Source of the DNA: Marsupella aquatica | Lineage: Eukaryota > Marchantiophyta | Length of the DNA: 64,000 nt | Assembly (NCBI GenBank): GCA_973895155.1 | Contig: OZ316893.1 | Span: 27,466,001-27,530,000 of the forward strand | Reading direction: 5' to 3' | Shown here: piece after piece, positions 1 to 13,200 of the stretch | How the letters are laid out: every line of letters starts with the position of its first letter | Numbering within the stretch: the stretch's first letter is position 1 | The notes under the pieces: model-generated | What the model saw: the letters and a program-made list of their open reading frames with translations, nothing else | Database searches by the model: none | What the model was told of the DNA's origin: nothing | Made by a program: the position numbers and the translations under genes

Positions 1-1624
1 AACTCAGGAGACCTATCAAGACTGGTGAATTTCAAAAACGACGTAATTTGGGTTCTTCAAGTCCTCGACCTGAGCAACAACAATCTTCGAATGAGTACCA
101 CGGAAGACAATCCTGATCCATTGAGAGCATTCCTAGAACTTTTCGTGCATTCCTAGAACTGTTCGTGCATTCGCATTTTTCTATAGCATTGACAGAGTGT
201 CGGATGGGGGCCAACAATTTCTCAGGAGCCTCTTTACCTGCAAGCTTGGCATGAGCAGCAGTCTCCTTCACTTGGATTTGAGCAACAGTCACTTGAATGG
301 GGAGATATCGAGTGCGGCGTTGAATACCACGTGGTTTCCTTGGCTCCAACCCCTAAACTTGTCTGACAATGATTTAACTGGACCTGTTCCTGATACCATC
401 GCTATCCTTCCAAATCTTACAAGTCTCGATGTCACCAACAATAAACTTTCTGGGCAACTACCATTCATACACCAAACAGTGTGCTGAGCTACAATCCGAG
501 ATTCTTTCTGGGCAATCGTAGACTATGCGGTGATCCCTTGCCTCCTTGTCAAGGGACAGCTGGTGTACGGTGGTGGGCGTTTTTCCTCGTAGTCAGCGGA
601 TCTGTAATAACAGTTTTGGGTAGTTGTTTGGCTGTTCAAAGCATTGTTAGAACAGGAATCCGCGTCACTCATGTCCCTTCGGAAGCTGAGAAAAGCCACA
701 GACAATTTTTCTAAACGTGCACAAATAGGAGAAGGAGGCTTTGGCGCCGTATACAAAGGTGAATTGGAGGATGGAACGGTGGTGGCCATCAAGAGGAGCA
801 AGCGCAATGATTCCCAAAAGACAAGGAACGGTTGTTTAATGAGGTGAAAATCTTGTCATAATTGAACCACCGTTGTCTTGTAAAGCTGTTGGGTTGTTGT
901 ATGGAGAATAAGACTGCCTTGCTTGTCTTCGAATTTGTGTCGAATGGCACACTTCAAGAACATCGTCAAGGGAAGATCGGGAGGGCGTTTGAGTTGGACG
1001 CAACGACTTGACATTGCGGTCCATATTGCTGAAGCTTTGCACTTCCTTCATTCAACTTTCAAAACTCCCATCTACCACAGGGATGTCAAGTCCGCCAATA
1101 ATCTCTTAGATGAGGACCTTAATGCAAAAGTGGCGGATTTTGGAATCTCAAAGTGGGCTCCCATTAAAGCTACACACGTATCGACCATTGCAGTACGAGG
1201 CACCATGGGGTACATAGATCCTCAGTACTTTGCCTGCTGCCAGCTTACTGAAAAAAGTGACGTACGTGTATGGCTTTGGTGTGGTTCTACTAGAGCTTAT
1301 ATCCGCCAAACCCCCGATAGACTTTGTCAGAAGTGGTGTGAAGACGCAAGTTTAGTGATTTTTGCAAAGCCGGAGATAGAGAAGGGAGATCTGAACGAAT
1401 TGATCGATCCTGCTCTTAGAGAGACGTACACTGACCCGGGTGGTCATGGTAGGGACTCGATCTTGAATGTGGGAAGGTTGGCTTTGAAATGTTTGAACAT
1501 GCAATCCAAAGCCAGACCAAATATGAGTGACGTTGGGAGAGAGTTGGAAAACCTGCGGTTCGCGCTGGGCAGCAAATCGGAGTGCGTGGGCTCTGTCGAT
1601 GAAGATGGGAGTGATGTTGATTAG
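1..1624 (+). pseudogene. LRR receptor-like kinase, decayed and truncated at the window edge
   Basis: Leucine-rich repeats (LDLSNNNL near 70-95; LDLSNSHLNG, LNLSDNDLTGPVP and LDVTNNKLSGQLP at 270-465) are followed by the usual end-cap GNRRLCGDPLPPC (about 510-550), a hydrophobic membrane segment (about 570-640) and a Ser/Thr kinase domain with a glycine loop (GEGGFGAVYKG), VAIKR lysine, catalytic loop HRDVKSANNLLD, DFG and GTMGYIDPQY. A plasma-membrane receptor kinase would be expected. The frame changes at least four times (near 190, 480, 640 and 950), again near 1260 where SDVYGFGVVLLE is lost, and TAA at 859-861 replaces an expected Gln (ILS-stop-LNHR). It is therefore a pseudogene. The N-terminal part lies left of the window. 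Confidence 0.9.
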
Positions 1625-3464
1625 AACATCATGATCGTACAATCCTCGTCTCTGAATCTTTAGCGAGGTCTACAGCTTTAATTTGCAGAATTATGGTAGT
1701 GGAATTGAAATGACAGAATCCACACACCTTGAATTCTCAGTTCATTAGGCAAATGACAAAATCCTAATGTTGCTGCCTAGCGTGGGGATGTACTTACTAG
1801 ACAAAATTTGGAAGCTGTCCCGATGATAGCTAAGAGGATAAATCAGTCTGTGTAGATCGAAGGGAGGTTACTTGAAGGATTATAGGAAAGGTCAAATCGC
1901 TCAGTTCAACAGGCAAATTGAATAACCAAATTGTAGCTAAGAGGATGCAGGTCTATGATCAGGATTGCAGCCACTACATGTACAATCGATGGCGAAGATC
2001 GATCAGTTGGCAAGATATTGCCTTTGCCTCCTCACTCAAGCAATATATGTGATCAGGATCATGTTGCAAACTATGTACCAGGGAAATGGACTCGGGAATC
2101 GATCGTCTTTCTCCCAGCTTCTAGGAAGATTTGAAATGGACATTGCTTCATCACTGTTTCATTTGGTGAATTTGTTGACCATTTTGTCATCCCTTCTAGT
2201 CGAGTTGAAAAAAATTCTTTGTACTGGCATTACGGGCGGGAATGCGAGTTCAGCATGGTGCATTTCTATTCACGCCCTCCGCTGATGACATTCAACTCTT
2301 TATAGAAAACAGTGCAATCTGAGTCCCTTCTCGCAAATTTATGCAATTTCCTACTTCGTTCCTTACGATCATGCTGCTCAAATGGCTTTCCTGGCTTTCC
2401 TCGTATTTAAGTTGCTATAATCGTGTAGATCCTACACTCCAGACGCATTAACCCTGGCTTGTGAACAAAAGAATTCCCTTGCTGCTCAAATGATCTGGCC
2501 ATAGTATAGACCTGCTGGGTCATGATTCCGACGATAGATGATCCTGGAACGGATTCTGCCATCCCCTCAACTTCGGTCAATCTGCAAGTTTTTCCTTGGC
2601 CCGTTTCCCTTCTCAGTAATTGATGAGCTTTTCTTCCCTTTAGTTCTTGCTAGGTCTAGCTCCCTACCGGATGTTCTATCTCAGCTGCCGGGTGCACAAC
2701 TAGATTTTGTTACGTCGGATGCTAACTGATTGTCTTGAAATACGACATTAACATATCTAACGTCGAACAAAACGTTTGAAATAACCTATGACATGTTTGA
2801 AATAACCTACGACGTTATTACCACGTCGTAGAAAATAGGGTCGCCGATTGTTCCTCCTTCAACATTGCTTTAAAAAAATTTGAATGGACGTCGTCTGATC
2901 AGGGTGACATTACATCGTCGTAGACTACGTTAAATTGATGTCGCTGCGCGAACAATGATCTCTCACGCCACGACCTCTACCCATCTCTCCCTTTGTCCTT
3001 CCCTCTCGCAATCATCTCAGTCTCTCGGTGCTCATTCATGCATGCTAATCTCTGCTGTCAGTCTGTTTGGTACTGGATAACCCCAAATGACTTGCTTCTT
3101 GCTTTCAATCTGTCTAAATACCTTCCAAACTGTGTCAGTGTTGGCCCAATTTTGAGGGCGTGATAGGGTCCCATGTATTGTATGCCTTCAGTGGATAATT
3201 CGAGCCAAAAATGTGCAAAAAGTGGAATCTTGGAAGCATGAAAGGACCGACGAAACTGTGAATCTAAGCAAGGATCTGACACAGTGGGAGAGTGCATCTG
3301 GTTCTGATGATACAACAGAATGAAGGAAGTCGGAGCAATATATGGACAAGCAATGAAAATAATGGAAACTGGAGACATGGGGTCCAAGTGTGAAAGGAAG
3401 GGGAGAGGCAACCTGGTGCCAAGAGAAGAGGAGTAGGTAAGGGACGACTGTAGGGCGGATTGAC
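1625..3464. other. Intergenic, no gene recognised
   Basis: No open frame here matches a family I know. At about 2770-2840 a short tandem duplication contains two copies of a TTTGAAATAACCTA-like unit, followed by several ACGTCGTAG-type words up to about 2935. The rest looks like unique, AT-rich spacer. Confidence 0.5.
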
Positions 3465-3600
3465 TGTTACAAGTCTTCAAGGGCCTTCCCCTCTTCTGTT
3501 TCTTTCCCTTTATTGGGTTGCTTTGCCTTTGGGACCCTGTCTGTTTGGCTTTTGTGCTTTTTGGCACTTTCATATATACTTCAATAAATTACAAGTCACA
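3465..3600 (+). repeat. Dispersed repeat copy, possibly the 3' end of a LINE-like element
   Basis: The core (TTGGGTTGCTTTGCCTTTGG followed by GACCCTGTCTGTTTGG) reappears, diverged, at about 15990-16170 on the same strand, at about 43965-44070 inverted and, weakly, at about 59685-59740 inverted. The T-rich, gene-less form resembles 3' tails of plant LINEs, but no reverse transcriptase is visible, so the class is a guess. Confidence 0.4.
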
Positions 3601-6600
3601 CTTTTCAAACCACCACTCATATCCATCATACACCACTGTTTACATGTCAAGCTAGCTAGCTAGGTGACATGTTGGTTGTCCAATGTTAATTGGCTTGACT
3701 GTGTGTAGGTACATACTATACATCAAAACTGCCAAAGAGCAAACAATGTCAGCCAGGACATAAATACTTATACTAAACTGTTAAAAACAAAATTAAAGCG
3801 TCAAACTGGAAGACAGAATGTAGGAGTCAGACCCAAAATGATGAAAAAGGGAAGCGAGCGAGGGAAAACGCGTAGGGAGACCAAAGAGCCACAAAAAAAA
3901 CCTATACAGTCCCTCCCTCGGCAAACATACTAAAGCCCTACTTAGTTAATAAATGAAAAACTAGAAAGCCTGGCGAAGAATGGGTGTTTACATGCATACT
4001 GTCTACTACTATGTGTACCAGACTCCTTTATTTAATCCCGTTTTAATACTGTTGCAACCCTGTTGGAAAGACTAAGGGACAAAAAAGTGTGGATGAGTGC
4101 CTGTCAAAACAAAGTGTGAGCAACAAAGGAGTATGGACTGAGCCCGGGCCTGCACCTACCCACTCTTCCTGCCCACTTTTGACACTCAGTCCTTTGCCTC
4201 CTCTCTGACGCTAGATCCAGATGCTACTGTAGATCCGGGGCTAAATCCATAGTTAACTCACACTAACCTGTCTGATTACCCAGAACATGCCTCGCAGGGT
4301 CTGCAGTTGTGACTAGGTGGTTGTAAGTATCCAACTTATTACACGTAAGGTCGTCTCAAACATGGGGTTTGACTGTCACCGTTTGCCCCCTAGGAAGATG
4401 TTAACATACATCAACTGCCATTTTAGGCAGTTCATAACTTTTATCTGACTAACCTACTCTCTAGTGGTGATTACTTCTCAACTAGTTTTGAGACGCCATA
4501 TTGGATCCGTCCGCCCCAACCCTGCCTGGCACCTTAATCCCAAGCCCCAGACCTTTCCTCCTTATCCTCAAAGCCCCTACCTCTTCTACATACAAGAACT
4601 GCATTATTACACATCTTAGTTGTTTATAAACCAATTATGAAAAATAGTTCAAATTGGTAGGAAATGTCCTTGCTCTTTGCGCTGTTGGCACACTCTCCCA
4701 ATTAGATAAACTGAGGGCCCGGGGATACACTTTGATGCCTATTGTTATTGACGTAGAATGATGAGACACCAAAAAACTAAGATGCATTTTGTGTTTCTTA
4801 TTGATCCATCCCGTCTCCATTTGTTCCTTTGCTTTTTTTTGTTCGCCAATTTGTACTAAAGTTTGTCCTGTCCCAAAGAGATAAGTCTGACATGTAATCT
4901 TTTTGAAGGGATAAGAACAGTAGAAAGGGCCGAAATTGGAGTCCAGTGCAATTAAAGTGGAGCAACACGATCTTCAAGTGATTGAAATTGATTGAAGGGA
5001 TGGCGCAAGGGATCAAATTGTACGAAGTATATTAACTTACTCTTCACTACTCTGGGAATTTTCATTATTTTTTTATTTGGACAGAATTCTTCGAGTCACA
5101 AACCCCTCCTTGGACAGAATTCTTTGAGTCACAAACCCCTCCTGAATCCTTTTTTTCCATGTCACTTTATGAAGTATTACCCCACGGATGAGGCCACTGC
5201 AACCGGATGTGACAACCTGGCCTGGGGACTCTCAATTTTGAATGAGAAATAATGTAAGGTGCAAGTGGCAAACAGTGACAAATGAAACTTTGGAGTGTAA
5301 AAAATGAAGTAAATTGTTCAAAAATGCACTTGGGCTTTAGGCTCGATCAGTCATCCCCACTTGGGGATAATGGCTGTAACCCCCTTGACCTCACTGCCAT
5401 TGGGGATTACATCCCATTACCCCCAGCCTGTTGGGAATGGGGTACCGTACATGACACCCAATTTCAACAAGGTAACATGACTGTATACAATTATAGCTGT
5501 CAGAATGGAGATTATTTTGATCAAGTAGAGGACATATGATTGCCAGTTGATCAATTAATTACGTTTCATTTGGGATTCCTCCATCTCTTCTGTATGATAC
5601 ACATATTTGCTAACAAATTACTAGTGTTTAATCCCTTTGGACCAAAGCCACTCTTTAAATACCATGTAACCGTGCATGCAAATTGGCCGCTTACAGGAGC
5701 TTGACTTACCAATAGTCAAACATAAGAATTGCCAGGCATGTAAACTCCCGAGTAAACTGGGGCAGCCCAGGCCCAACCTAATAGTTTCCCATAAGCTAGC
5801 TTATAAGTCCACAGAGCAAAGTAAATTGGACTCAAGTTGCTCTGATGCAGGGTACTTCAGAGTGAGACGTGCTTTCCACTGTCTTGATCATACTGTCTAT
5901 AGCCTAATTAAAGGGAACTCCAACCTACTGTAGGTTACTTGAAAGTGGATAATTATGGTCTTGTGGTTACAAATCATCAATCATCGAGGATTCAATTGTG
6001 TGGTAAAAAGGGAGCCAGGCATATGACTGGATGGAGACCCTATCTAGGGACCATATCCCCTGCAATCATGACAATATAGAGATGCTATAGGTGAGAGACA
6101 GGCTAGTAGGCATGTGCCACTTCTAAAAAATATGATCAGACAAGAAGCTACCAATCTATTGATTCTCTGATACCAGCCTTGTAAGAATAGTGATGCTTCT
6201 TGAGCTCCTCCCTTCGTACAGCTTGAGGCAATATATATCGTATAAAGGTTATTTGGGCCTGGGATATGTGGCTCCTCCTAATTGCACAAGAGGCATGAAT
6301 GCACACCACTCTCACCTATAGCAAATATACGCACCAATCGTGCAATCATGCAACACTAGCCTCAACAAGAACCAATCAGGGTTTTTTGAGTCTAAGACTC
6401 ACCACGTAAACTAGACCCAAGGAGTGGCCACAAGGGTTAGAGGCATCTCGCATTTAAATGGTCCTTCGTTTGTTCTCCCTGATATATGATCTACAACTAT
6501 AATAAGGGATCCCGCATGTTTTTGTCCATAGTCCCAATACAAAAAACTCCTAGGTGGGAAAGATCCACATCCGTTGGATGTGTGTTGGCTGTTTTCCCTG

Positions 6601-8380
6601 ACCATTGATGAAGGAAATGGCACCCCTGGCATATAATTATGTGCTTCCCCACGTTTCCCCATAAATGCCCCAGCCCTCCTTGCGCCGATGCATAGGGCTT
6701 GTTGTCTATAATATCGTGAAAAGCCAACTTAGCACATGAGCTTGAGCAAACTGTATGTCAACAGAGTTCCCTGTTGGTAATGAAGTCCCCAAAAAAACTC
6801 ACAGCACTTACCCAATTTAGCCCTCTTGGTCACTTTATTGCGGCTATTCAAATCTTCTGTAGGTTTGCCACCTTTCATTTTGTCTTCCCTCACATAAGGG
6901 ATTAGGACCTGCGTTTCCTCCAAAGCCATGTTGTTTACATTATCTCACAAATAGAATTTGGGCCTGCCATGGGAAGGTTTCTTGCACAATTGACTTTGGA
7001 GGGTATATATGTGTGGGGAGGGTTGTGTAGTGGGGGCAGTACTAGTGTAGTTGTCCCCTCAGCCCCTTATTTGCTCACTTTGGGATTCTGATTTAATTCC
7101 CTTGCTCCCTCTGGGCTGCTAGGGTCCGTTGCTGGATGGGTGGGTATCATATTTCAGTTTCAAGCAAAAAAAAAAAACTCTTACATATTTGAATGATAAA
7201 CTCAATAATAATCTAAATGCATCCCTCAAAGCTACAACAAATTTTGGCTAGTTTGCTGAGCATACGAGTTCTTATCTCTCATTTATCAGTCTTTGAGAAA
7301 AAGACCCTAAATAACTCAATGACATATGAGCACCAATTAGACATAGTTTGTGAGGCAGAGAGTGACAATGAAATTTTAGATTCTTGAGGGCACCACTTGC
7401 AGATGCTATGGATATGACATAAACTCTGTGTGCCCATCTGCATCTCACTGGGTCCCACTCTCCGACCAACACCGAGAATAGCCAATTTTTTATTGCACCC
7501 CTAATAAATGAGTCATATTGGCGATTGAGTCCAATTGGATTTTTGGAATTCCAATTCCAAGTTTTCCGATATCTAATAAAAAAACTAGGATCAGGGTCTG
7601 ATATCTAATTGAAGTGAAGCTTCTAGACGAATAACTTGGGTGAAAAGTTTACCATTAGTTCCATCTACTACTAGCAAAGCTTAGACATTGAGGCTAGTGA
7701 CATGTCAAGTGAAATGACTATAAAACTCACCATGCAAGCTTGCACAAGCTTTATTATTAATTAAGCAGGATTTGCAGCAACCCAGATTTGTTTGCCACGG
7801 TCGGTTCATCATTTGGGCGGTGGTGGCACAGTAGTAAACAGGATCGTGTCATCCATCCTTAGTGCCTATCGAATATCCGTCCTTTTGCAAAGTGTAAAAG
7901 TGATGTGGGTGGCACTTTTTTTTTGTATGTGGGTTCTTTTGGCAGTGCGAAATTAAGAACCTCCAAAATACGCGTTCAAAATCGAATCTATCTAGAGGAT
8001 TGAATAATGCCCACTGCGCCTCGTCAGCCCCAGTAGGCGCACCACGGGAAGGTGCAGCTCACGATTGATTATTTCCTCGCCAATCCACTCCCTCTTCCAA
8101 TTTCACCGTCCACAATGGTACTACGTCACTCGATCCCGTTGCGCCCTCCCACATTGGATTGAGCCCGTCACCTGAATTCACGTTTCAGCTTCACTTCGTC
8201 CCCATCAGGCACTCACTCAGCAGTCAGCAGCACTGTTTCGGAGCTCGATCTAGATCCGATTAATTGATTCGTGCCACCTTCCCTGCCTGCCTTTCCTTTG
8301 CTGTGTCTGCCCACCCCCACCGAGCCGGCCCACTCGATCGAGCTGACTCCAAGGCCCGTGAATGCTCGAGCCTTACCTCT
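3601..8380. other. Long gene-poor stretch, no gene recognised
   Basis: Only short open frames occur on either strand and none has a recognisable domain. A 33-bp unit (GGACAGAATTCTT then GAGTCACAAACCCCTCC) is duplicated at about 5078-5145. A-runs and AT-rich stretches (3890-3910, 7165-7180) look like old insertions. The last 300 bases (8080-8380) become GC-richer and probably belong to the promoter of the ASR gene downstream. Confidence 0.5.
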
Positions 8381-8388
8381 GTTTAGTT

Positions 8389-8397
8389 TATTATAAA
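8389..8397 (+). promoter_or_regulatory. TATA box of the ASR gene
   Basis: TTTATAAAT-like core about 310 bases ahead of the ATG, within a GC-richer promoter. Transcription would start near 8420, giving a 5' leader of roughly 280 bases. No competing TATA is obvious closer to the start. Confidence 0.45.
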
Positions 8398-8704
8398 TGC
8401 CTCGAAGGCGGGCCCTTGAGTGACACATCAGTTGACACATCTCACCCCATCTCGTCACCACCGATTGAACAAGTGTTGGCACTCGATAAGCTGTCGATCG
8501 GTCTTCATTCTCCGCGTCCTGAATTCCTTTCTCATTTCCCTCTGTTAAATTCTGTTGAACGAGAGAGTTGAGAGAAAGCGAGAGTGAGCTGCATTTGCTG
8601 AATTGATATCGTCGAGAGAGTGTGAGATCAATTACGCTGTGACAGTGAGTGTGTGAGTGAGAAGGCGTCGAAGGAGAGGGCTAGAGAAAGGGTATTTTGC
8701 AATC

Positions 8705-10042
8705 ATGTCGGACGAATACGGGCGCGAGGAGCGACACCACCGCAACCGACGGGAGAATGAGGATGAGTATGGCGCACCTCCTCCCCGACGAGAGGAGGAG
8801 TCGGAGTATGGCTACCAGCAGCCACCCCGGCGCCAATCTGAGTTTGAAGGCGAGGAGGGAGGCTACGGAAATCGCCCACCGAGGCGCGAGGAGGGCGGGT
8901 ACAACGAAGGGGGATACTCGGAGGGTCGTCAGCCTCCCCGGCGCCAATCGGAGTATGAAGGCGAGGAAGGAGGCTATGGAAGTCGCCAGCCGAGGCGCGA
9001 GGAGGGTGGGTACAACGAGGGAGGATACTCTGAGGGTGGTTATGGAGGTAGAAAGCCCGTCGTCGAGACAACGACTTATCAGGAGACCTACCCGACTGAC
9101 GAGGGCATCGCCACCAACAGAGTGGAGGTGACCAAACACAAGCGGGAGGAGGAAGTCGCCGGGTTTGGCGGATTAGCCGCCGGCGCATTTGCCCTGGTAT
9201 GTAATAATACGAGTACTACTGTGACATAATATGTAGCTATCCGTCCATCGATGGAGTGCATGCATTTTATCATTCCACTCTCTGGTTCTGCATGGAACTG
9301 TTCTAGCGTCGACTGTGATTGTGAGGGACTACATGAGACAATTGGCTATAGAACAACACTCGTGCATGATACCGATGGCCAATTTGCTTCCGTGCAATGT
9401 ATGACACTGTTCAATTAGTAACAGATAGACGTTGCTTCAAATCTGTGACCCCGTTTTTATTTGATCAAATTGAATGATCGGGGCTAGATCATGCAATGTG
9501 GACATGATGATTGACAATGCTGCCTATGCTCTTGTGGGAGCAGTACGTTGAAGCGTTTTCCTTTGTCTTGGTTTCTTCCCTCCTTTGCCTTGCAGCGACG
9601 TGCTAGTCAATTATCGTTTTAGATTATTATGGCCCCTGCGTTCCGGCCTCTAATCAGACTATTTCAATCACAGTTTTCCTTCTGCTATATCTCTTCTTTG
9701 GATCATTTCTTTCATCGACTCGTCTTTGGTTGTGAATCCAGTTGTAGCATTCCATGATCTAGGGATTCTGTTTTACTGCCTTTGCGCAATCGACTTATCT
9801 GACGACGATGCTGTTGAACTCTATGCGTGCAGTATGAGGGTCATGAGGCTAAGAAGGATCCTGAGCATGCCGCCAGGCACAGATTGGAGGAGGAGATTGC
9901 AGGGACAGGGGCGGTGGGAGCTGAGGGATTTGCTCTCTACGAGCACCACGAGAAGAAGGGATCGGAGGAGCAGGTGGACGAGTACGAGAAGAAGCTGGTG
10001 GAGGGTGAGTCGGGAGAGAAGAAGCACGGTTGGTTCGGTTAA
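8705..10042 (+). CDS. ABA/WDS (ASR) stress protein with repetitive N-terminus
   Basis: Two exons, 8705-9196 and 9833-10042, joined in phase 0 (CTG|GTATGT ... GTGCAG|TAT), give 233 residues. Residues about 144-225 are the ABA/WDS domain: [32 protein letters not shown] then [22 protein letters not shown] proteins are small, hydrophilic, largely disordered stress and ripening proteins that bind zinc and DNA and act as chaperones in nucleus and cytosol. The intron splits the domain as in other ASR genes. Residues about 38-115 are unusual: two near-identical units of about 35 residues rich in Gly, Tyr, Arg and Glu ([20 protein letters not shown], then [11 protein letters not shown]), doubling the normal length. 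ATG 8705 is the first in frame of this repeat-coding exon. Confidence 0.9.
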
Positions 10043-10286
10043 ATGGTACTCTTGACTTACTGAGGCTACGAGAGCTGTAAGTGGAGAGAACGAAGCACTG
10101 AGAAACGACAGCAGCTCCAACTTAGAAGTGAAAATTGAGGAGAGTCTCTTGGTTTTGTACAGATCTTGCAGTGGAAGTATACCCCTTGCTATCTGCTTGC
10201 AGCACAGTGAAGGTCGAAGCTTCATTCACCCAGTAACTTGTACTCAGACTCAGATCTGGAAGACTGTATATTGATGACTGAGAAGC

Positions 10287-10292
10287 AATAAA
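10287..10292 (+). terminator. Poly(A) signal of the ASR gene
   Basis: AATAAA lies 245 bases after the stop codon, a normal plant 3' UTR length. Confidence 0.5.
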
Positions 10293-13200
10293 AGCTTGTC
10301 ACGCTGTGGATAGTGATTTTCCCAAATCTGCTTGCATTGCTAATCTTCTGAGTCAGAGGTCTGTGACGACTCCTCACTGTGATGACGGGATGAAACAATG
10401 TCGCACGACATCGCTCTGCCAATGACACCTTTCGCTACCCAGAAAATTAAAATATTAATTAACTTGTTAACTTAAATAAACTATAATCCTGCATAATGAC
10501 ACGTTTGCCTCATCAATAAACTAAAGACTTTTCCAAACTCCAATCCAACTTACATAATCTTGCACATTGGTGACACATTTAAGGACTAGTGAAATAGAGA
10601 ATCGAAAACTTCAATCAGATTGATATAAAAACCAACTGGCTGTGTTCTAAAATCATGACATTGTAAGGAGGCGAAAATATCGTGACAGTGTAACGTTGTG
10701 TTCTTTCTAGTGACAATGTCAAATGTTCGTGTGCATCCCAACTTCCAATTTGGCAAAGATCTTTACCAAAACACAAGAAAGTCAGGAGAGTAAAAAACTG
10801 ATTTTGTCCTACTTATAACAAAAGTGAAATTTTTGGGTAAAATTTAGAATGCAGTCGCCCATAGGCATGGCTCCTTGCTAATTTACTTGAGTTGAGATTT
10901 ATAGATCTAGAGCTGTTCAATCTATCGTTGACTGTTTCCTTTCTCTTTCTTTAGTGTTTCACACATTTTCCCTTAAAAAATTAAAAATTGTTACCTTTTT
11001 GTGGGATTTTACACCTTTCCCCATAAAATTAAAAAAAATAGAATGCAGATACAATGAATCTGTAAGAAAATGAAAGATTTTGACTAGATACAATGAATCT
11101 ATACTAGTATACAAAATTTTGTAAATAAATCTCAGGCTACACATTTCAATTGTATTTCAATTGTATTTCAATTGTATTTACTTACAAAGACATAATCAAA
11201 TAGTTATTTGATCAATTCGTATGTGGTTATCCCATAAGATAGTGATTAAGACACCTCAGTTGGAGCTCTGGATCTTGAGGTCAAACCTCTATGTGAGAGA
11301 CCACTTACACGATTGGGTGGGTAAATGCATATTTCCCGACCCTTATATGCATTGAAAGATACAAGGCTAGGGAGAAACTATAAAAACACCAAAATGAATG
11401 TATATAATAAACCGAAAGCATTCAAATGAACTCGATCAAAAAATAAACTCCAAAGGATTACCCTGAAAGGGCACATTTGAATTTTACTATTTAAGAGTTA
11501 AATGTCCAAAAGGGAAAACCTCAATTAGGCGCATTTCAAGTTTAATAAGTGTCAAAGAATAGCTATCAATTGGGCAGGTCAAATGATCATAATATTTGAA
11601 CAGCTATATAGTTAGGGATGTACTATGGCAGCATAGAGAATTTTTCACTTTACAGACATACAACCCTTGTTTCCCTGGTTTGGGCTTGATGAGCATATTG
11701 GGGGTCTCGATCCCGTCAAACCGTCATCCTGTCACCCAGTCCCCACACACCCTGCTGCAACCCCACCCCCACCCGACCCCGCCCCTACCCCGACCCCGCC
11801 CGGCTGCAACCCCGAACTGGGGGACTGGCTCGCTAGACCGGGGGAGTCCCGGGGGAGTCAAGGGGAAACTCGGGAATGGCCAGGTAATCAGTGGGAATAT
11901 GCATCAAATTGCCTGTTTTGGGCCCATCATTTGACAGTTTTAAGTGCCCGGCAAGGCGTCAAGTTGCCTGTCAGGTTAAGAACAACATTAACTTTGGCAG
12001 ATCTATTTTTCTTTGATTCATCAGATGTCAGTCATCAGGCACCTCAGGATAGTAATGCCAAACACAAGGACCTGAATATGTTCCAAACCTGCTATGTCCT
12101 ACAAACATTGAATTTGGCCCAAAATATTACATGAAAGAGAGTATTGAAGTGAAATGTTGGGAACATTGGTTGGCAGACAAATTAGATCATGAAATTTCTA
12201 TCATCATATTTTAGTGAAATGTCACAAACATTAGGACCTGATTTCTTTTTGAACCTACTAGTATGCCCTACCTGTCGCTTGTAAATTTCTCTTGAGTATT
12301 TAACCATGAGTAATACCAACTAGCCCCGACTACCTGTTGTTTGAACATGAATAGAAGGGAGGAGGGCAATAAAAATGTCACCAAAAGAATTTTTTTATTC
12401 ACATTTTTTGAAGGTTAATGTGTATACATAACAAACCATACACTTTTCTATGCACATCCATCTTTCTATGTACATCTGTTATTTTCGGGCCATAGAGCTA
12501 ATTTTTTAATATAAATAAAATGAATGACAAAAAAATCTATGATTATCATTTGACACCATAGTCATGAGTTTTCACATACACATGATGTGCCATGGAGTTA
12601 AGGTCTAGAGGCTTCACTCTAGAAACCTAGGCCCCAACTCTAGTTTGTAGGTGGTGCTTTATAAATAAGATGTTTGGCAGCACTGTCACAAATGCTGAAT
12701 GTCACGTTTATGATTCTAGAGTAATCAAACTTGCAACATAGGAGTAATTATTTCTAGTTTTCTAGAGTTTTCCCTGATTTCTTCTAGCCAAACACTATAT
12801 ACAATCAGGGAAAACTTGCACAATATATATTTGATTTAGTCTTAAAATAGAGTTCCCATAAAAGAGTTTTTTTGTAAATACCTGCTGTGGCATTTTGAGG
12901 GAATATTCACAGGATGCGCCAGGATTGTTGGCATTGACTGTTCTACTCAGAGCCAAAATACAAGGGCCAACAGCCAAAAGGTGCCCATGATATGCCAATT
13001 TGATGTAACGGGGTAATGTTTATGCACCAGGCAGAACTAATATGCAGATGAAGACAATAATTCACTCACCTGGACTTCTCACAATGAATCTGCCTCACTC
13101 CTCTATTTTAAAGTAGATCACACCCCTTAAAGTGCCACTGTCCTTGAGGCAAAGTTTGGTGGATGAGGTTATTAAAATAAAACCAAAAATGTGCTCAAGA

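Noticed and set aside
3058-3573. 171-codon minus-strand open frame
   Set aside because: It overlaps the dispersed repeat, has no recognisable domain and no splice or promoter support.
6411-6929. Cluster of minus-strand open frames
   Set aside because: Three overlapping short frames without recognisable domains or splice logic; treated as non-coding.
8681-9188. Long antisense and alternate-frame open frames over the ASR gene
   Set aside because: They are side effects of the repetitive, GC-rich sense exon; the sense frame has the conserved ABA/WDS domain and a correct splice.
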